Assembly (NCBI GenBank): GCA_026874595.1 | Contig: CM049310.1 | Coordinates: 19,878,058 to 19,942,057, forward strand | Reading direction: 5' to 3' | Source of the DNA: Sipunculus nudus | Taxonomy: Eukaryota; Annelida; Sipuncula; Golfingiida; Sipunculidae | DNA: 64,000 nt | Part shown: one piece after another, positions 59,496 through 64,000 of the stretch | Numbering within the stretch: the stretch's first letter is position 1 | How the letters are laid out: each line of letters begins with the position of its first letter | Made by a program: the position numbers and the translations under genes | Notes under the pieces: generated by a model | Told to the model about the DNA's origin: nothing | The model's database searches: none | Seen by the model: only the letters and a program-made list of their open reading frames with translations

Positions 59496-62400
59496 TAAAG
59501 TATGAGATTCAATATACCAAATGTGCAGTCACTTTATTTAATCTCAGTGGCCAACAAAATTTGATATGAAACACTGGAAAAAAAACACCTGGATTAAACA
59601 ACCTAAAAAGAGATTACAGGAAGAAATAGCAAATGCCTGCATGAGATTGTGGGATTAAGTCATTTCGTGATTGTTGTTTAGTCTGGCTTAGGTCTTGATT
59701 CCACACTGACGCTCACAATATCTGCACTCTAAGACCTCATTTTATCTTGTTGCTTCGGGTTTTAATATGTAACAGGCTCACGGGATCAGGTGCTTGCAAG
59801 CGGTTTATAATATCCACTCTATTTCGAGGACTGCATTAATCTGTTTCAGATAGGAAAAATGTCAAACAAACAAGGCAGAAGGTGGACACATTAGTGCAAT
59901 ACTAAGACGAAAGCCGTAGGTCAACCTGCTGAAAAAAGCAGGGGAAAGGAATTATTTCTTTCAGCTTCAGGACTTGTCCAGATGCCCTGATGAGTGAAAG
60001 CATGGTTAAATTTTTCAGTCCTGTTATATACAGAACTTAGCATGAAAATTCCACACAAGATCTTGTGAACTACTAAGGCAGGCCAGTAATGATAATAACT
60101 TTCAAAAGGATCTGTCGATCCAGTGCCACTATAAGTACCAACAGTCCCGACTCCACCCGTAGCTTCTTTGGGGAACTAGTTTATTTCTAGTGTTGCCCAA
60201 AGCTACGGAACAGAGGCAACATGAACTGTTAAGAGGCTGTCGGATGCGGCTCACGGCTTGGGGCACATTCCTTGCCAGCCCCCAAAAGGGCCTTCTTGTT
60301 CTATAGGATGGCTCTGCAGCTCCTTTGAGCGGGGCATGACGCTTTTTAAGAAAGCTTTTCGTGCTTGTCTCTTTTACTAGGCCCAGTACACCAGTCTGAC
60401 ATTAACAGAAGGGACAAAATCTCTTCCGACACCGCCATGATTCATCTGAATGCCGATATTGCAGCGTTTGTTCACTTCACTAATTAAATCAGACCAATTA
60501 AATCAGTTAAAGTTAAGGCCAGAACAATGTCATTTTTACTTGATAAGCATAAACCGATTGCCCATCTGACAGCTTGCACCTGGTTCCTCAAATTTTATTG
60601 ATTTTTTAGAGCATGAAGTGATGGATGTTTAAAAATGCAATGGACATTCTTCAAATTCCTCTAAATGCCTTAAGGTTATAAAATTACCAAACTACAATTA
60701 CTAACGTGAACCAAACTCGTGTTAAATACAGGCGTTACAGTATAAATGCCTTAGAAAGGTAGACCGTGGTCATGTTTTCAACACTGTATTTTATCAAATC
60801 CAGTAGCATGTAACTTTTACTCCCTTAAGTATGATAAAAGTTGTTTTAGTTAGTTTTTTTCAAATATAAATATGCATTTATATGTTAAATTGTGGTGCAT
60901 ATAAAGCAAATCATGAAAATTGTTAATTATTGCATACTTTCAATATTTGTAATCTGATTTGAGGAAAGCATCGCAAAACAGTATGACCGTAAGCATGTTT
61001 GTTTTTGTTTGTCGTGAAAAGGGAACAGGATTAAAATTACTCTCAGCAAAATCGGTGGCATTTGAAACTGATAACCTGAAATTTACTAGAATATTCCATG
61101 TGCCAACAGTGTTATCTCAAAAAAGGCAAAACTTATAAAACCCTTCTTCAGGAGAAAGGCTTAAGCTTGAGGAATGAATGGCACTCTACATGACACACAG
61201 AAAAAAGGGCATCAATGTTACACATATCTCTTCCCTGGACCTAGACTTGGTTGAGTATGTCTATAGTGTCCTTATAATGTCTTATATGTAAAGTACCAAT
61301 ACTGTTTTTGATTATTGGTCCAGATTTGACAATCCATTATATTCAGTACAATGGTTGGGTGTTGGGAATAATGTTCATATCGATAAGCGGTGATCAGTTT
61401 ATAAATGAAATGTTTTTACAAGAATAAAGAATATGTATTAAAATATTCGCACCTGGGAACATTGGGCGGAGAAAAATAAAGATCTATATTTTATTGATGA
61501 AACAACTGAGGTATCAACTGCCTTCAGTGTGCCTTCATCTTCGAATTTTCAAGTCCCAGTTGCACTTTTCTTCGGGATGTTTGCTGTACTGGTTAATGAA
61601 AATTTTATTAAATTTTCTGTCAGAAATATAGATGATTGTATTTTTTGTCAGTAATCGGATCAGTACTGTTGTATCGAAATATCCGTCAAACTCCACAAAA
61701 CACTCTATACTGATACGTCATTAGGTGTGATAAAGTAATTAACATGTGGTGAACATAGTAAATATGTAAAACATAGTAACTTAACTAGTTTTACTATATT
61801 TTTATAATGATTATAACTTTACGTATATTTTCATGACCTGAACATGCACTGTAAAAAAGTGAATTATAGAGTAATATTAATTATCCTAAAACAGGCAACC
61901 TACAAAATATTATCATAGGAGTCACTTTTAACTATTTTTTTATATATAGTTGTGGTGACCGAGTTTACCTCGTCAGTTTCTGTAGTTTTAACGTTCCTGG
62001 AATCCATTCTCTTAAATGCCCCCGATGAAGCTCTGCGTAACTACAGCCACGTGTAGTAAGGATGTTGCCATCAAACAAATTTATCCTGTAATTATCTAGG
62101 GGACTTACTCTGGGGTCGCTCTGGCCTGGTAAAGAAATACCCCAGAAAGCTGTTCTTATTTAAAATTATACGTGTAAAGTACAGAAATCCGAAACAGTTT
62201 AAACGAAATAATGTATATCAATGTAACATTTCACAGTATGTTAAGCTATGAGATTTGATTTATAAACAATATGTTGAAAAATTATAATATTGCTGATTTG
62301 TTTAACCATATAGGGCAATTACACGCCCCTTTTGCAATCAACTATGCCTTTTCAAAAAGGAAAGGCACGCATATGGCCTGTTGGTGCCTTGCTCTATGGA

Positions 62401-62544
62401 ATGAGGATAAAAGAAACCATACGACATTCAGGGTATGTTTTGTTTTATTCCTTAAGGATTTGTTTTATGCAATAATCCAGAAGTTATAACTTGTCGTTCA
62501 GACAATGGGGCGAATTTCTGAGGTTCCATCGAGATTTCTTCATT
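59496..62544. other. Unannotated stretch
   Basis: No gene recognised. 60100-60400 is GC-richer and includes a potential hairpin: TAGCTTCTTTGGG (about 60161) against CCCAAAGCTA (about 60197). The GC-rich block has no open frame. 61300-62500 is AT-rich with only short frames, such as 62271-62489. Confidence 0.35.
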
Positions 62545-62640
62545 TTGCCGATGTGGTACAAGCGGGATACTCACCACGGACCTTCTGCTTCAAAGTATAA
62601 CGTCTGATCCATTCAGCTATGTCCTAGCAAAGCCTCATAT
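62545..62640 (-). repeat. Decayed tRNA-like sequence
   Basis: On the minus strand, ACATAGCTGAATGGATCAGA (A-box-like) is followed by CTTTGAAGCAGAAGG, an anticodon-loop-like stretch, then GGTGAGTATCCC, a damaged B box, and CGCTTGTACC. The order and spacing match a tRNA-derived SINE head. GATGGAACCTCAGAAATTCG further along (about 62530) loosely resembles the SINE at 33.5 kb. No target duplication was found. Confidence 0.5.
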
Positions 62641-63509
62641 GTCTTTCCCAGTGGCCCCATGTACTTTGGCAGCGCATTACTACACACGAACATCTAAGTT
62701 TTATAAGTATTTCATCAACTAAGATTTCGAGGGTTTGGGAAAAAAGTACAGGGACAATCGGTTCACTCGTGAATTTGCTCATCTGGATATGGTAACTTAT
62801 TAACTTATTAACGACTCGGGTTTCATACTACAGAGCATCCATTGTAATTTCCTGATGATGTTCACTGAACGCATCATGTTCTGTAACATGTCACATTCGC
62901 TTTACCAAAGAACAAGTCTGTGTCAAACAGGTTCATTCCCCAGATTAAACCAACCTGATATAAGGTGAATTACTGCGGGTGTAACCTCTATTAGATTTTA
63001 CCATATTACAACTAAGTCCACAGTACACACAAAAGAAAGCTCAAATGTTACCTCACAGGCTTGGTTCACAGCGTAACACCGACAGTACAGTGGTCATACT
63101 GGGTGTTTGGCATTATCTTAAGCGATTTTATCAAGCGACATTGTCGAGCGATTTTTTGGGCAGATTTTATCAAAATCGGCTGAAAATCGGCTTGGTTTAG
63201 TTCGCCGATTTTCGGTGTCAAATTTACCGACGCGCTTGTTCCCACCTCCCGATTATCGGCGAAGGAGTCTGTCTCATTATAGCGATCTAATACAGAGCTT
63301 TCTATGAGAAAAAATAAAAGGAAATATTTGTTCGCTTTGTGGCTTGTCCAAAGAAAAATATACTGTGGCAGGAGAGTGACCTGTCGGTTAAACCTTGGGT
63401 TGAAAGAAGAGATGAACTAGTGGCATGTAAATAATACACTTGTATGCGAACTGAGACAGGAGGGTTGAACCGTCCATCATCAATTTAATTGTTTTCTCCG
63501 CATATCTCA
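62641..63509. other. Unannotated stretch with a hairpin
   Basis: No gene. Around 63130-63260 CGATTTTATCAA and AATCGGC words recur and form the inverted repeat listed separately. Confidence 0.4.
63182..63213. repeat. Perfect 10-bp inverted repeat
   Basis: GAAAATCGGC (63182-63191) and GCCGATTTTC (63204-63213) pair perfectly across a 12-nt loop. A further CCGATTATCGGCG lies near 63248. It could be a transposon end or a local hairpin. It is not followed by a T run, so I do not call a terminator. Confidence 0.85.
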
Positions 63510-63600
63510 GGGGCGGGTCCAGGATTTAAGAAAAGGGGGGGTCCAACCCAGGAGCACTAATAACAAAACCTTAAGAAAGGTCCCCAGGTCCGGAAAATGT
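63510..63600 (+). mobile_element. G-tract MITE-like element, left-end fragment
   Basis: GGGCGGGTCCAGGATTTAAG, then GGGGGGGTCCAACCCAGGAG (shared with copy 1) and AAAGGTCCCCAGGTCCGGAA (shared with copy 2). The right half is missing. Confidence 0.6.
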
Positions 63601-64000
63601 CCGAAAGGATTGGTCTTAAACCCTTTAAACGAATGCTGCGGCTGCTCTGCAGGATTTGGTAAAACCGAACATCCACCATCATGATACTACATTCAGAAGG
63701 GCTATTTCACCAGACACGAACTCTAATTTAGAAAATGATATCTACTTGCATTTTTGTGTGATTTCTAGGATTTCCTGTTTCTAGAAATTCAAATAAGTTA
63801 TATGTTTTCTTCTTTTGTCCTGTATAAACCAGAAACACTTTATCATCCTTTTTCATTTGACTGCTACACACAACAAACGCCAACAGCAGCAGATATGTTG
63901 AGTGATTAGGTTTTAATCTATATTATTAATTCCCGTAGCAAGTGATGATCAGTTATATATCTGGCGACTCTCTGTTATGTCAGATAAAATATATTAAAAC
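63601..64000. other. Unannotated end of window
   Basis: Nothing recognised. Confidence 0.4.

Noticed and set aside
60160-60207. Structured small RNA
   Set aside because: A stem of about ten pairs in a GC-richer patch can be drawn, but there are no Pol II or Pol III snRNA promoter elements, Sm site or known snRNA/5S sequence.
63182-63213. Rho-independent terminator
   Set aside because: No T run follows the stem, and the context is eukaryotic.

Overview
The window is AT-rich eukaryotic DNA with no bacterial-style gene packing. It shows no operons, and the only long open frames belong to transposon remnants or sit inside tandem repeats. Dense microsatellites, tRNA-derived SINEs, MITE-like elements, a decayed LINE with two ORFs, and tandem-core repeats ending in GACA/GGAC-rich tails and hairpins all point to an invertebrate nuclear genome. 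A lophotrochozoan, most likely a mollusc such as a bivalve, is my best inference. It rests on general resemblance of the repeat families, not on any diagnostic host gene.

Layout. 1-4.7 kb: a 156-bp tRNA-like element with inverted termini, a minus-oriented tandem array of about 275-bp units, a perfect 36-bp duplication, and a G-tract MITE-like element. 4.7-19 kb: mostly unremarkable AT-rich DNA with six microsatellites, a second G-tract MITE-like copy at 12.9 kb and a pogo/Tigger-like end at 16.7 kb. 19-21.1 kb: a plus-oriented array of the same family as the 2-kb array, with an exact 278-bp period. It continues into a region with five GTCTAGAC palindromes and a GGACGG-rich tail. 21.4-22.3 kb: weak candidate exons, including a possible small secreted protein. 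23.1-27.9 kb: a nearly complete L1/Tx1-like LINE on the minus strand. ORF1 has a coiled coil and RRM, ORF2 has endonuclease, reverse transcriptase and C-terminal region, and both are broken. 28.5-34.3 kb: a second copy of the 156-bp tRNA-like element, a long AT palindrome, a SINE with an 11-bp target duplication, and a 130-bp tandem repeat. 38.1-40.2 kb: a duplicated host segment interrupted by a 335-bp tandem-core element ending in a hairpin. 41.5-43.5 kb: a 16-bp minisatellite split by a young SINE with a 17-bp target duplication, then a 347-bp Harbinger-type MITE, then a retroelement-like 3' tail. 44-53 kb: sparse, with one candidate terminal exon, a hairpin-tailed repeat at 48.2 kb and a tandem array carrying nuclear-receptor-like half-sites at 52.7 kb. 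54.7-55.9 kb: a large array of 60-bp units. 57-64 kb: a candidate symmetric exon, a second Harbinger-type MITE, a decayed tRNA-like sequence, a perfect 10-bp hairpin and a third G-tract MITE-like fragment.

I could not recognise any host protein family with confidence. The exon candidates rest only on splice consensus and open frame. The window is best read as an intergenic or intronic repeat landscape. No undescribed gene system is proven. The strongest leads are the tandem-core, hairpin-tailed repeat class (four loci, two orientations), the inverted-terminus tRNA-like element, and the natural concatemers of Smad-like and ERR/NR5A-like motifs inside repeats.
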